This document shows, in pieces, positions 9,833-19,268 of a stretch of DNA of 20,052 bases; position 1 is the first letter of the stretch; each line of letters starts with the position of its first letter. Where the stretch lies: positions 1 to 20,052 of the IMG/VR virus record IMGVR_UViG_3300010885_006318. One strand, written 5' to 3'. Below the pieces are notes generated by a model. It worked only from the letters and a program-made list of their open reading frames with translations, searched no databases and had not been told where the DNA came from. The stretch is from a virus. The position numbers were made by a program, and so were the translations under genes.

Positions 9833-12800
9833 ATGTCACAACAACAAACAACATTAAGAGTACAGACAAATATTCCAGGTTCAATATCAGGTCAAACTGA
9901 GCAATTAACCTTGGACATTTATAGTAGTATACCATTATCAATTAATAAATCTTTTGCAGAGTTAGGAGATATAGGAAAAAGAAATTCAGATTTTTCTGTA
10001 GGAGTTTTATTACCAGCATCAAAAACAAATAACACATTCTTTGAAAGTTATTTTAACGTAGATACTGTTGGATATTATTTTAACGCAACTAAGCGTGTAC
10101 CATGTTGGATATTGATAAATGATGAACCATACTTTACAGGGTACATGAAATTAAATAAAATCAATGTTCTTAATTCAAAAGTGGAATATGATGTTACTTT
10201 ATTTTCAACTGTGGCAGATTTATACGGTACCATTGGTAATAATTTATTAAAAGATTTAGATTTTTCTGATTCTGATTTTGAATTTAACCATGAGTTTAGT
10301 TTAAATAATGTTACAGAGGCGTTCAACTACACAAACTTCGCAAACAATAGTGAAAAACCATATCTATATTTCTATCCAATTGTTCATAATGGGTATCTAT
10401 ATACGGGTGATACTGTTAACTTTTCAGGTGGAACAATACTTGAAAGAACGAGATTATATACTTCAACAGCTCCCCTTAATTCTTATGCCTCTTTGGCAGC
10501 AGCATATGCGGCAGGTGTTCAACAATTTAGAATTAATAGTCCAACACAAGGACCTTATGATAATCAATTAAAACCAGCATTAAGTGTTTGGGGATTATTA
10601 CAATTGATATTTAAAACTCATGGGTATCAAATATCCTCAGACTTTTTCAATACACCATGGATGAAGAGTTTATACATGTATGGTTATTTTAGTTCTGAAG
10701 CAACTAAGTTCTCATTTAAAGTAAATTCAATTCAAACATTACCTTTAGAAGGTGTGGATGTTTTCTTTTTAGATTTAAATGAAAAACAATATGCAATTGT
10801 TTGTAAACTTGGGACAGGTATCCCTTGTTTTTGTTCAAATGATATTAATATCAGAATGAATTATCTAAACTATACATTTGATTCAACAATTCCATATGGT
10901 ACATCAGGTTTAACATTTGATTTGGGTTCAACATTTCTTACTGGTGAATCTTTAAGTACAGCAACTTCAAGTGGTCCATTATTGTATCTTCCTGTGGCTG
11001 TTGGTAGTAGTGTTAATTTTGTGGATGGTGATTTTGTTGATTTTAATTTTGTTATAGACGAAAATATTAAACAGATAGACATACTATCATCTGTGGCCAA
11101 GAAGTTCAATTTAGTCCTTGTTCCTGACCCTTATGAACCATCTGTGATTCGTATTGAACCATATGATTTTTTCATAGGTAGTGGTACAGTTCATAACTGG
11201 TCTGATAAGATTAGTTTTGACAAAGGATTTACCGTTGAGCCAGCGTTAAACTTTATTGAAAGTCAAATAACATTTACAGACGCTGAAGATAATGATGAAG
11301 GTAATAAAGAATTTAAAGGTAATACCAATCGTATATATGGTATTAATAATTTTTATGGTCCAACATCATTTAAATCTAATGTAAAAAAGATTGAAACAAT
11401 ATTTGGACCTGAGATAATTCGTAAATGGGATACCTCTGGTACCACAAATAATGGTAATATTAGTCTACCATTAGGTATAAATTACGTTGGTTCAAGTAGT
11501 GAACAGACAGATCAGACAACTTCAAAGGTAAGTTGGGTATATAAAGGTGTTAAAACTAAACCTAAATTGATGTTTTGGTTGGGTTGTTTCAATCCATTCT
11601 TAGACATTGTGGGTGAAAACTATGACGCAACTAACTTTTATAAGACATATAATACATATGTTTCTAATACATCAGGTTCAACATATACACAATTTGACCG
11701 TATTCCTGTGATTAGTCATACAATGCCTATGGGACTTGCGGACCAAAACAAGATTAATAACGATAGTTTATGTCTTTTATTTAATTCAGAGTTTCCAACG
11801 GATACAATTGGTGTAGAAACATTCAACACATATACAGAAAACGACGCATATTCAACATTCTATCAAAATAGAATTACTAATTTATATAATCCTAATACAA
11901 GGGTATTGACAGGTAACTTTGATTTAAGTTATGCTGATGTAAAATATCTAAAACCTGAAGACGCAATTAAGATTAATGAACAATATTTTGTTGTATCCAA
12001 AATATCTGAATTTAATTTAACTAATAGAGAATTAACCAAGGTTGAATTAATTCAATTTAATGGGGATGTTAATCAATATCCAACAAGATACTTCATGTAT
12101 GATTATTGTGATGGTTTAAATAACTGTACATTCAAATTTAAGACCGATTTTACGAACCCAAATATACTGGACACTAATTATGGTTGGTCAGTATATTACG
12201 ATCACTCTGTGGGGTCTTTAACGGGTCAAACAAGTGGTTTTACATCTTCATTCAAGTTTGTAATAAACTTCTCTCAGGAAGTCTATTGTCCTTATAGTAT
12301 GTATGAGGTTGATGAGGATACTTACAACTCAACAGGATCAGATTGGAGTAATGATACATTACACAATTATATATATAATGAACAGTACGGACCTTTCCAA
12401 TATAACATGCCAACCTTTTGGATGAATAGTGGTTCAACAAGACAAGGTACAAACTTATTTAATAACTGTTCAGAATTTTATAGTACAGTATCAACATGGG
12501 GTGTGTTGACTGGCTCATCCATTAACTACGGTCAATGTTTGGTTCCAACTCCTACACCTACTCCAACTCCAACGCCTACTTCAAGTCCAACTCCTACTCC
12601 GACTCAAACACCAACATCAACACCAACTCCTACTCCTACTCCTACACCATTAGTTGGAGGTGAAATAATTTTATTATCAAATACACCACAAGAAGGTCAA
12701 AGTATAATGAAATCCACTAATAATGGTTTAGATTTTAGTGATATATATGGATTTACTGGAACTACGGAACCATATATATTATCATTAGATTCATCAGGTA

Positions 12801-13660
12801 AATACATAATCGTAACTACTAATAATACAGCAACCAGTACTAATGATAGAATATATCAATCAAGTGATAGTGGAGCAACATTTACACAGGTTGGTTCTTA
12901 TGGTATGAGTTCTGCCGATTTTGCCACAACATCAATGTCAAGAAATGGACAATATAGATTAATTACTTATGATTCAACTAATTTTATATTTTCATCTGAT
13001 TATGGTTCTAATTATAATAATTTAACGGGTACAAGTATTAGTGACCCTTATGTTAAAGGAAATTTAACATTAGATGGTAGTACAATATATTTAGCGGGAA
13101 GTTCAAAAGTTATAAAATCAACAAATTCAGGTTCAACTTGGACAACCTTAACGACCTTTCCATCTATGACAGGTACTTCAATTATAAATGAATTTTCAAT
13201 TTCAAGTGATGGTCAATATATTGGATTATTATTAAATTATTCTTATTTATATGTTTCATCTAATTATGGAACAACATGGGCTTTAGAAAATATAAAAGAT
13301 TTATATTCTTTATACTTTTTCAAAATGGCAATCAATGAAACTGGTCAATTTTGGTATTTGATGGCTGAAAGTAAATTATATAAATCAAGTGATTATGCTG
13401 ATTCATTTAATTTAATATTAAGCGGTTCTACAAATTATAGTTTTACCGATAGATTTGATGTGGTAGCAACAAATGGTTCTGGTAGTAAAATTAATGTGGC
13501 AATAAAAAGAAAGGTAGCACCTTCTTTCCCTAATAATTTTATTTATACAGTATTATATTCAACAAATGGAGGTACTTCATGGAATGTTTCAAATTATTTT
13601 AGATATAAAGGATTATCAGAATTTTATATTGGTGATATAACAATGAACCCATCAACATAA
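9833..13660 (+). CDS. Tail protein with Pro-Thr linker and C-terminal Asp-box beta-propeller
   Basis: This 1275-residue protein has three parts. Residues 1 to about 780 form a large conserved-looking tail region. Its N-terminus (LDIYSSIPLSINKSFAELGD, then NSDFSVGVLLPASKTNNTFF, then KRVPCWI) matches a Bacteroidota phage tail family I recognise. A cysteine-containing beta domain follows (about 780-903), then a Pro-Thr linker at 905-939. The rest is a propeller with seven Asp-box motifs (SxDxGxxW/F type) starting at 961, 1010, 1054, 1096, 1142, 1185 and 1243, about 45 residues apart. Box 6 (SSDYADSF) lacks the glycine. Such propellers occur in sialidases and other glycan-binding proteins. I see no sialidase catalytic set, so binding rather than cleavage is more likely. 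The design suggests a tail-anchored protein with a flexibly displayed receptor-binding head. Confidence 0.75.
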   Translation: MSQQQTTLRVQTNIPGSISGQTEQLTLDIYSSIPLSINKSFAELGDIGKRNSDFSVGVLLPASKTNNTFFESYFNVDTVGYYFNATKRVPCWILINDEPYFTGYMKLNKINVLNSKVEYDVTLFSTVADLYGTIGNNLLKDLDFSDSDFEFNHEFSLNNVTEAFNYTNFANNSEKPYLYFYPIVHNGYLYTGDTVNFSGGTILERTRLYTSTAPLNSYASLAAAYAAGVQQFRINSPTQGPYDNQLKPALSVWGLLQLIFKTHGYQISSDFFNTPWMKSLYMYGYFSSEATKFSFKVNSIQTLPLEGVDVFFLDLNEKQYAIVCKLGTGIPCFCSNDINIRMNYLNYTFDSTIPYGTSGLTFDLGSTFLTGESLSTATSSGPLLYLPVAVGSSVNFVDGDFVDFNFVIDENIKQIDILSSVAKKFNLVLVPDPYEPSVIRIEPYDFFIGSGTVHNWSDKISFDKGFTVEPALNFIESQITFTDAEDNDEGNKEFKGNTNRIYGINNFYGPTSFKSNVKKIETIFGPEIIRKWDTSGTTNNGNISLPLGINYVGSSSEQTDQTTSKVSWVYKGVKTKPKLMFWLGCFNPFLDIVGENYDATNFYKTYNTYVSNTSGSTYTQFDRIPVISHTMPMGLADQNKINNDSLCLLFNSEFPTDTIGVETFNTYTENDAYSTFYQNRITNLYNPNTRVLTGNFDLSYADVKYLKPEDAIKINEQYFVVSKISEFNLTNRELTKVELIQFNGDVNQYPTRYFMYDYCDGLNNCTFKFKTDFTNPNILDTNYGWSVYYDHSVGSLTGQTSGFTSSFKFVINFSQEVYCPYSMYEVDEDTYNSTGSDWSNDTLHNYIYNEQYGPFQYNMPTFWMNSGSTRQGTNLFNNCSEFYSTVSTWGVLTGSSINYGQCLVPTPTPTPTPTPTSSPTPTPTQTPTSTPTPTPTPTPLVGGEIILLSNTPQEGQSIMKSTNNGLDFSDIYGFTGTTEPYILSLDSSGKYIIVTTNNTATSTNDRIYQSSDSGATFTQVGSYGMSSADFATTSMSRNGQYRLITYDSTNFIFSSDYGSNYNNLTGTSISDPYVKGNLTLDGSTIYLAGSSKVIKSTNSGSTWTTLTTFPSMTGTSIINEFSISSDGQYIGLLLNYSYLYVSSNYGTTWALENIKDLYSLYFFKMAINETGQFWYLMAESKLYKSSDYADSFNLILSGSTNYSFTDRFDVVATNGSGSKINVAIKRKVAPSFPNNFIYTVLYSTNGGTSWNVSNYFRYKGLSEFYIGDITMNPST
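12545..12649 (+). repeat. Pro-Thr linker, residues 905-939 of the tail/propeller protein
   Basis: These 35 codons encode alternating Pro-Thr with SS, QT and ST interruptions. Codons for both residues vary (CCA/CCT/CCG and ACT/ACA/ACG). It separates the tail domain from the propeller and would act as a stiff, extended spacer. Confidence 0.9.
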
Positions 13661-13679
13661 ATTAAAATTAATAAATAAA

Positions 13680-15224
13680 ATGCCACAAAGAGACATTATA
13701 CAATTATCGGGAATAACACAACCACAATTAAGTTCTGGTTCATTAATGGTTACGTTCAATGAATTACCGTATGATTTTGGTTCACCTTATATACAAGTAA
13801 CAAAAAATAGTCTTACATCAAAAATACAATATACTAATATTGATAATCTTTATTCAACTTTTTTAGATATTAATGATACAATTACGGTTAGTAGATCACC
13901 AATTAATGTAAATGAATATCTAACTGTAAACAGATTGGATTATACTAGAGATGATGAGAATGGTGATATGGGTATAAAACAAAGTTATATAACTTCTGGT
14001 TCTACATCAGGAATAACTTTTACAGTTACAGGTAATTCAAGTAGTTATAATTTTGAATATCTTATTAGTAATGAAGAGTTTACATGTTATGATTTAGGAA
14101 TAGGATTTTCACCATCAGGAACAACCGATTATGTTTTAGCAATACAAACTGATAGTAGTTCAAATGTATATGTTGGTGGTAGTTTTACTGGTTATAGTGG
14201 GAACGCATCAAGAAACTTTGTTAAAACAAATAGATTTGGTAATATAGATACTTCATTCAATATCGGAACAGGATTTAGTTATACAGATACTGGTTATAAA
14301 TCATATGTAGGTACAATTATCGTTCAACCTGATGGTAAAGTTATTGTTGGTGGAAGATTCAATAGATATAATGGAAATAGTATATCGGGTATTATAAGAT
14401 TAAATACCGATGGTTCCGTTGATAATACTTTTAATGCCAATTTTCCAAATTTTACAGGAGGTAAAAGAGTTAACGATATAAGATTATTATCAGATGGTAG
14501 TATGATTGTAGTTGGTGATTTTAATTATATTACAGGAACTACAGCAACCGATATATATAAATTAAGTTCAACAGGAGCAGTATTAAATACATTTGGAACA
14601 TCCCCTAATACAATAACAGATGAAATTTATAGTGTAGATGTTTTAAGTACAGGAAAAATAGTAGCCGTTGGTGATTTTACTTCATATAGTGGAGTTACTA
14701 CAAGAGATATTATCATGTTTAATAGTGATGGTACACTTGATACATCATTTAACTCAGGTTCAGGTTTTTCAGGTTCAACAAATACCGCAAACTACTTTGT
14801 AAGGGTTCAACCTGACGATAAGATTATTGTTGGTGGAACATTCTCAAAATATAGTGGAGTATCCGTTAACGACTTGATAAGATTAAATAGTAATGGTACA
14901 ATAGACACATCATTTAATATTGGAACAGGAAGTAACGCATGGGTAGAATCATTTGACATCCTACCTGACGGTAAAATATTAGTTGTAGGACCTTTTAGTA
15001 CGTGGAATGGAAATACAAGAAATGGATTAGTAAGATTAAATTCAGATGGTTCAGTAGATAGTACGTTAACCACATTAACAGGATTTAATAGTACAACTTA
15101 TAGGGTACATAATGATGATTTAACAGATAGAATATATGTTGGTGGTCAATTTAATACATATAGAGGTTTATCTGCCAATCATTTTATTAGATTATTTTCT
15201 GATGGAACTGAGAATATATGTTAA
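13680..15224 (+). CDS. Seven-repeat DUF5122-type beta-propeller protein
   Basis: In this 514-residue protein, residues 1-140 form an N-terminal domain ending in 'EEFTCYD', probably the attachment part. Residues 151-514 hold seven repeats with the pattern 'QPDGKIIVGGxFxxYxG...xxIIRLNxDGxxDxSF', the DUF5122 (delta-60) propeller unit. The V-x-V-GG/VGD cores fall near residues 165, 223, 278, 329, 384, 435 and 487. Seven units would close one propeller. Repeat 7 lacks the 'DTSF' end because the protein stops at ENIC. DUF5122 repeats are common in secreted Bacteroidota proteins, and in this tail context a host-surface-binding role is plausible. It follows the Asp-box propeller gene by 19 A/T-only bases, so two unrelated propeller types sit in adjacent genes. 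Confidence 0.8.
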   Translation: MPQRDIIQLSGITQPQLSSGSLMVTFNELPYDFGSPYIQVTKNSLTSKIQYTNIDNLYSTFLDINDTITVSRSPINVNEYLTVNRLDYTRDDENGDMGIKQSYITSGSTSGITFTVTGNSSSYNFEYLISNEEFTCYDLGIGFSPSGTTDYVLAIQTDSSSNVYVGGSFTGYSGNASRNFVKTNRFGNIDTSFNIGTGFSYTDTGYKSYVGTIIVQPDGKVIVGGRFNRYNGNSISGIIRLNTDGSVDNTFNANFPNFTGGKRVNDIRLLSDGSMIVVGDFNYITGTTATDIYKLSSTGAVLNTFGTSPNTITDEIYSVDVLSTGKIVAVGDFTSYSGVTTRDIIMFNSDGTLDTSFNSGSGFSGSTNTANYFVRVQPDDKIIVGGTFSKYSGVSVNDLIRLNSNGTIDTSFNIGTGSNAWVESFDILPDGKILVVGPFSTWNGNTRNGLVRLNSDGSVDSTLTTLTGFNSTTYRVHNDDLTDRIYVGGQFNTYRGLSANHFIRLFSDGTENIC

Positions 15225-15259
15225 TAATGAATAATTTGGGAACTGATATAGAGAAAAAA

Positions 15260-15270
15260 TATATTTAATA
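15260..15270 (+). promoter_or_regulatory. AT-rich leader motif TATATTTAATA, copy 2
   Basis: Eleven bases are identical to the start of copies 1 and 3. The motif ends two bases before the ATG at 15273, in a 48-base gap that otherwise holds nothing recognisable. Function is unknown; it may be a promoter element or a translation leader. Confidence 0.3.
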
Positions 15271-15272
15271 AT

Positions 15273-16280
15273 ATGGGAAGAAAGTATATAAAACAAATTG
15301 ATAATCAAAATTTCGTATATCCAAATTACGATTTAACTGAATATGATACAGAGATTATTCATGATATTAATGAAAATAGTGTAAGTGGAACGGTAGTTAG
15401 TTTAAGCGCAACAACTATAAGTTATTCAGCATTAACCTTTAGTTTAGGTTATACATGGTCAAAAAATAATGCTGAAATATTCTTAAGACAAAGTGGTAAT
15501 GTATCTATATTCACACTTCATATGATGGCGGCAGGTCAAGAATATTTTAAACCATGGAGAACGATAAATTCACAAAGTAGCTCATCAACAGGTTCAACAT
15601 CTTTTTCAGGAACGATTGCGGGAATTACTGTATTACCATCAGACTTTGGTTTATCCCAATTTAGTAATGGAACATATTATTTTGAAGTTAGATTTATTGG
15701 AAAAAGAGCGGTCTATCCCATATGTCAAAATATTGTAATAAGTACTATTACACCACCAGTAACTCCGACTCCAACACCAGTTACGCCAACACCGACACCA
15801 GGTCCACCTACACCAACTCCGACACCAACGGTATATCAAAGTGGAGCAACATTAAACGTAACAGATACTGGTTGGATTAAATATGATAGTCAAACAAATG
15901 GTGATGATTATTATGTATTTGTATCCACAACAGGAACTTATACCATAACAGAATGTGCAATATGTAGTTCAATTACACCAGGTTTCCCATTTGCGGACGT
16001 AGCATCGTTTACAATAACCAATTGTGGAACAACATGTAGTGGTTTACCACCAACTCCAACACCAACTCCAACTCCAACACCAGGACCTTGTGAATCAACA
16101 TCATGGATTATTGATAACACTTCAAATGGATACGAAGTCTATTGGAGTGGTTTAGATTGTGAAAATAGTTCTGTGGGTGGAACAATTATGGCATACTCAC
16201 AAACACTTACCGGATGTGTTAAAGACGGAACATTAAGTTATACAGGATTCCCAAATGTATCAATAGCAGGAATTTGTTAA
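15273..16280 (+). CDS. Modular surface protein with two Pro-Thr linkers
   Basis: This protein of 335 residues has three beta-rich domains. Domain A is about residues 1-160, and its stretch 'FTLHMMAAGQEYFKPWRTI' sits in a jelly-roll-like strand pattern. A Pro-Thr linker (161-186) follows, then domain B (187-258), a second linker (259-272) and domain C (273-335). Cysteines cluster after the linkers (C228, C231, C251, C255, C273, C296, C315, C335), and the chain ends in GIC. No known fold can be named with confidence. No signal peptide is present, as expected for virion proteins. The position between the propeller gene and the tape measure, and the shared linker style with the protein at 9833, suggest a tail-associated binding or decoration protein. 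Confidence 0.6.
   Translation: MGRKYIKQIDNQNFVYPNYDLTEYDTEIIHDINENSVSGTVVSLSATTISYSALTFSLGYTWSKNNAEIFLRQSGNVSIFTLHMMAAGQEYFKPWRTINSQSSSSTGSTSFSGTIAGITVLPSDFGLSQFSNGTYYFEVRFIGKRAVYPICQNIVISTITPPVTPTPTPVTPTPTPGPPTPTPTPTVYQSGATLNVTDTGWIKYDSQTNGDDYYVFVSTTGTYTITECAICSSITPGFPFADVASFTITNCGTTCSGLPPTPTPTPTPTPGPCESTSWIIDNTSNGYEVYWSGLDCENSSVGGTIMAYSQTLTGCVKDGTLSYTGFPNVSIAGIC
15753..15830 (+). repeat. Pro-Thr linker 1 in the modular surface protein
   Basis: This encodes residues 161-186, alternating Pro-Thr interrupted by Val and Gly-Pro. It separates domains A and B. Confidence 0.9.
16047..16088 (+). repeat. Pro-Thr linker 2 in the modular surface protein
   Basis: This encodes residues 259-272, Pro followed by Pro-Thr units ending in GP. 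It separates domains B and C. Confidence 0.9.
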
Positions 16281-16292
16281 AAAAAATAGAAT

Positions 16293-19241
16293 ATGGCCAC
16301 AAAAGATATAAATTTTGATATTAAGGTTAACGGTAAACAATTAGACCTAGCAAAAATATCATTCAAAGATTTTGATAAGGTAGTTAAAGAAGCCAAGAAA
16401 GACTTACAAGCACTACCATTAAATGACCCTCGTTATAAGGTCCTTAACGCTGAGATTAAGGCGGCAGATAAGGCATGGAAAGAGGCAAGAAAATCCGTTG
16501 GTGATTTTGATAATGAATTGAAGAATGGTGAAAATGATGTTAAATCATATAGAGCACAGATTGCTGAATTAACTAAAGCACAAGTAGCATTAGAGGAACA
16601 AGGAAAGGAAAACTCACAACAATACGCAGATAATGAAAAGAAGATTAAATCGTTAAGAGATGCTCAAGAAAGATTAGTTAGAAGTACTCAAGATTTAGAC
16701 GATACCTTAGCACAAATACCTGGTCCAATTGGAATGATTGGTCAGGGTTTACAAACATTTGAAAGTGTTTCACAAAACGCAACTTCAGCGTTCAAATCTT
16801 TGGGTTTAGGATTTAGTTCATTCGATAAAATAGTAAAAACCAGTTTAGTTGGTTTCTTAGTAGGTTTATTGGTTACTTTAGTATCGGCAGTAATGGACGC
16901 AGCCAAATCATTTAAACCACTTCAAAACGCGTTCGCCGCGGTAGGAGACGCAGTTGGCGCCTTATTCAACGCATTAAAACCAGTTACCGACTTTATATTA
17001 AATGTAGTTGTTGGGGCACTTAATATATTGGCAGGAGCAATCAATGCTGTAGCGTCAGCGTTTGGTGGAGTTAATAATGGAGCAAAACAAATGTCTCTTG
17101 AATTAGAAAGGTCAATAGATAGACAAAAGAAGACATTAGACAATTATTCATCTTTTTTATCTGAACATTATAGAGGTTTATTAGAATTACAACAAAAATA
17201 TAATGAAAAAAGAAAGGCAGTATTAGATGATGAGAAAATGTCGGTAGACGATAAAAATACTGAAATACTTGAATTAGACGCATTATATTACATTGAAAAG
17301 GATTTATTACAGAAGAAATATGATAAAATCAAAAGAGATAGAGATATTGAATTAACAAAATTAGATAAAGAAAATACATTAAAAGGTATTGATAATGAAC
17401 GTTATACACAAAAACAAACATTAGAAATACAAAAGGTAACAGAAGAAGAGTTAGCAAATAGTGAGATTAAGGGAGCAAATGGTAGGATTATTAGAATGAT
17501 GGCTTTACAAGAACAAATTCAAGCCATAGCAAACCAAGGTTCAGACGAAGAAAGGAAAAGAAGAGCAGAAACAATAGCAGCATTAAATCAATCAATTAAC
17601 GATGAAAAAGAAAACGTTAAATATTTACAGGATCAAAAAGTTAAAATTAAAGCATCAAGTAATGCCGAATTACAAAAATTAGATAGACAATTCAGAAGAG
17701 AAGATACTGCGGCAATAATTGAGAGAAGTAATCAAATATTAGAATTAAGTACCGAACTTCTTAAAAATGAAGAAGCACGTAATCTTCAAAAAGCCACTTT
17801 CGCAATTAATACATTAAAAGAACAACATAGAAAGGAATTAGAAGAAATAAGACTTGCTGGTGGTACAGAATTAAAATTAAAAGAGAAACAGGCGGCAGAA
17901 ATGGCTGTGGCGGTAGAAAATGAAAGAAAACAAGAACTTCAATATGCCGCATGGATAATGCAACAAAAAATAAATGAAGAAAATAGAAACTTAAGAGAAG
18001 AACTTTCAAACAGTAAAGATTTTTATCAAAGAAAACGTGATTTAGCAACTTTAGAATTAGAAAAAGATTTTAAACTTGCTGATGGTAATTACGATAAAGA
18101 AGAAGAGGCAAGAACACAACAATGGGAGAAAATACTTGCCATAGACAAAGAAGAATTAGGTAATATTAGAAGTAATCTTGAATTAGAATATGATGGTATG
18201 TACCAAGTTTCCGCTGAGGCATATGACAAATTAAGGGACATTGAGAACGCAAGATACGAAGAACAAAAAAGAGGAAACGAACAGAATTATGAATTTATGG
18301 AGGCGTTAGCAAAACAACACGCCAAGAACATGAACATGATTGATGTATCCGAACTTAATACAATCGCATCACTATTGGAAAGAAGAGCGGAAACAGAGAA
18401 GAAATTGTATGGTCAAATGTTTAGAGACCTTGAAGATGCTGAAAACTTATCTTACGCGGCAAGAATTAAAGCGGCAGGAGATAACGCAGCGGAAATAGAG
18501 ATAATTGAAAGAGAACATACAAAAAATTTAAAGGATTTACAGAATCAAAAAATTCAAGCATACGCAGGTGTGGCAACCGCAATGATGGATTCTCTGGCAA
18601 ATTTAACTAGTGCAATTGGAGCCTTCTATGAGTTTGAATCTCAAAATACAGAAAACTCCATGGAGGATAGGAAGAAGGCGTTTGAACAAAACAAAAAGTA
18701 TCAAATTGCAACGGCAGCACTATCGGCAGCATCAGGTATTATTCAAATATTAACTCAACCATCGACTTTACCTTCACCATTTGATTGGATTGTTAAGATA
18801 GCAAACGCAGCGGCGTTAGGTATCATGACGGCAGTACAAATCAGTAAGATTAAATCAACTGAATTTAACGCAAGTGGAGGTAGTGGTGGAAAACAACAAG
18901 GAAATACATTAGGTAGAAACTACGGTGATGGTGGTATGATTGACGGACCATCTCATAAATCAGCAGCAGGTGGTGTTATGATTAACGCTGAAGGTGGTGA
19001 GGCAGTAATGACAAGAGGAGCTGTATCCATGTTTGGTCCGATGTTGTCAGCAATGAACCAATATGGTGGTGGAGCATCGTTTATGCCAGGAGCAGCGGGG
19101 TCATCAAGATTTGATAATCCAAGTGTTCAAAATGTGGCACAAGATAGACAACCATTAGTTATGAAGACATATGTAGTGTCAAGTGACATGAAGAGTGAAA
19201 TGGAAAAACAAGCCCGTCTTAAGGACTTAAGTACATTATAA
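16293..19241 (+). CDS. Tail tape measure protein
   Basis: This 982-residue protein sets tail length and is threaded through the tail tube. Residues 1-140 are helical and charged. 'QIPGPIGMIGQGL' at 141-153 is typical of this group. Two hydrophobic segments at about 184-201 and 233-257 could enter the host membrane during DNA ejection. A very long Lys/Glu/Gln-rich coiled coil runs from about 268 to 760. After an Ala-rich helix (about 790-860) the C-terminus has 'GDGGMIDGPSHKSAAGG' and 'NAEGGEAVMTRGAVSMFGP', a signature of phage tape measures. At about 1.5 angstrom per residue the length would suggest a tail near 145 nm, if the whole chain measures. No lysozyme or peptidase domain is visible. 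The gene starts 13 bases after the previous stop without an SD. Confidence 0.88.
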   Translation: MATKDINFDIKVNGKQLDLAKISFKDFDKVVKEAKKDLQALPLNDPRYKVLNAEIKAADKAWKEARKSVGDFDNELKNGENDVKSYRAQIAELTKAQVALEEQGKENSQQYADNEKKIKSLRDAQERLVRSTQDLDDTLAQIPGPIGMIGQGLQTFESVSQNATSAFKSLGLGFSSFDKIVKTSLVGFLVGLLVTLVSAVMDAAKSFKPLQNAFAAVGDAVGALFNALKPVTDFILNVVVGALNILAGAINAVASAFGGVNNGAKQMSLELERSIDRQKKTLDNYSSFLSEHYRGLLELQQKYNEKRKAVLDDEKMSVDDKNTEILELDALYYIEKDLLQKKYDKIKRDRDIELTKLDKENTLKGIDNERYTQKQTLEIQKVTEEELANSEIKGANGRIIRMMALQEQIQAIANQGSDEERKRRAETIAALNQSINDEKENVKYLQDQKVKIKASSNAELQKLDRQFRREDTAAIIERSNQILELSTELLKNEEARNLQKATFAINTLKEQHRKELEEIRLAGGTELKLKEKQAAEMAVAVENERKQELQYAAWIMQQKINEENRNLREELSNSKDFYQRKRDLATLELEKDFKLADGNYDKEEEARTQQWEKILAIDKEELGNIRSNLELEYDGMYQVSAEAYDKLRDIENARYEEQKRGNEQNYEFMEALAKQHAKNMNMIDVSELNTIASLLERRAETEKKLYGQMFRDLEDAENLSYAARIKAAGDNAAEIEIIEREHTKNLKDLQNQKIQAYAGVATAMMDSLANLTSAIGAFYEFESQNTENSMEDRKKAFEQNKKYQIATAALSAASGIIQILTQPSTLPSPFDWIVKIANAAALGIMTAVQISKIKSTEFNASGGSGGKQQGNTLGRNYGDGGMIDGPSHKSAAGGVMINAEGGEAVMTRGAVSMFGPMLSAMNQYGGGASFMPGAAGSSRFDNPSVQNVAQDRQPLVMKTYVVSSDMKSEMEKQARLKDLSTL

Positions 19242-19254
19242 CTCTATAATTTTA

Positions 19255-19268
19255 TATATTTAATATTA
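19255..19268 (+). promoter_or_regulatory. AT-rich leader motif TATATTTAATATTA, copy 3
   Basis: This is a 14-base exact match to copy 1 at 3800-3813. Here the final A is the A of the start codon at 19268. It fills most of the 26-base gap after the tape measure gene. Confidence 0.35.

Noticed and set aside
12252-12452. Antisense frame in the tail/propeller gene
   Set aside because: It is short, lacks a plausible start context, and sits opposite a well-supported coding region.
15227-15268. Small frame of 13 codons plus stop in the gap before the modular surface protein
   Set aside because: It is too short to judge, its end coincides with the AT-rich leader, and nothing indicates translation.
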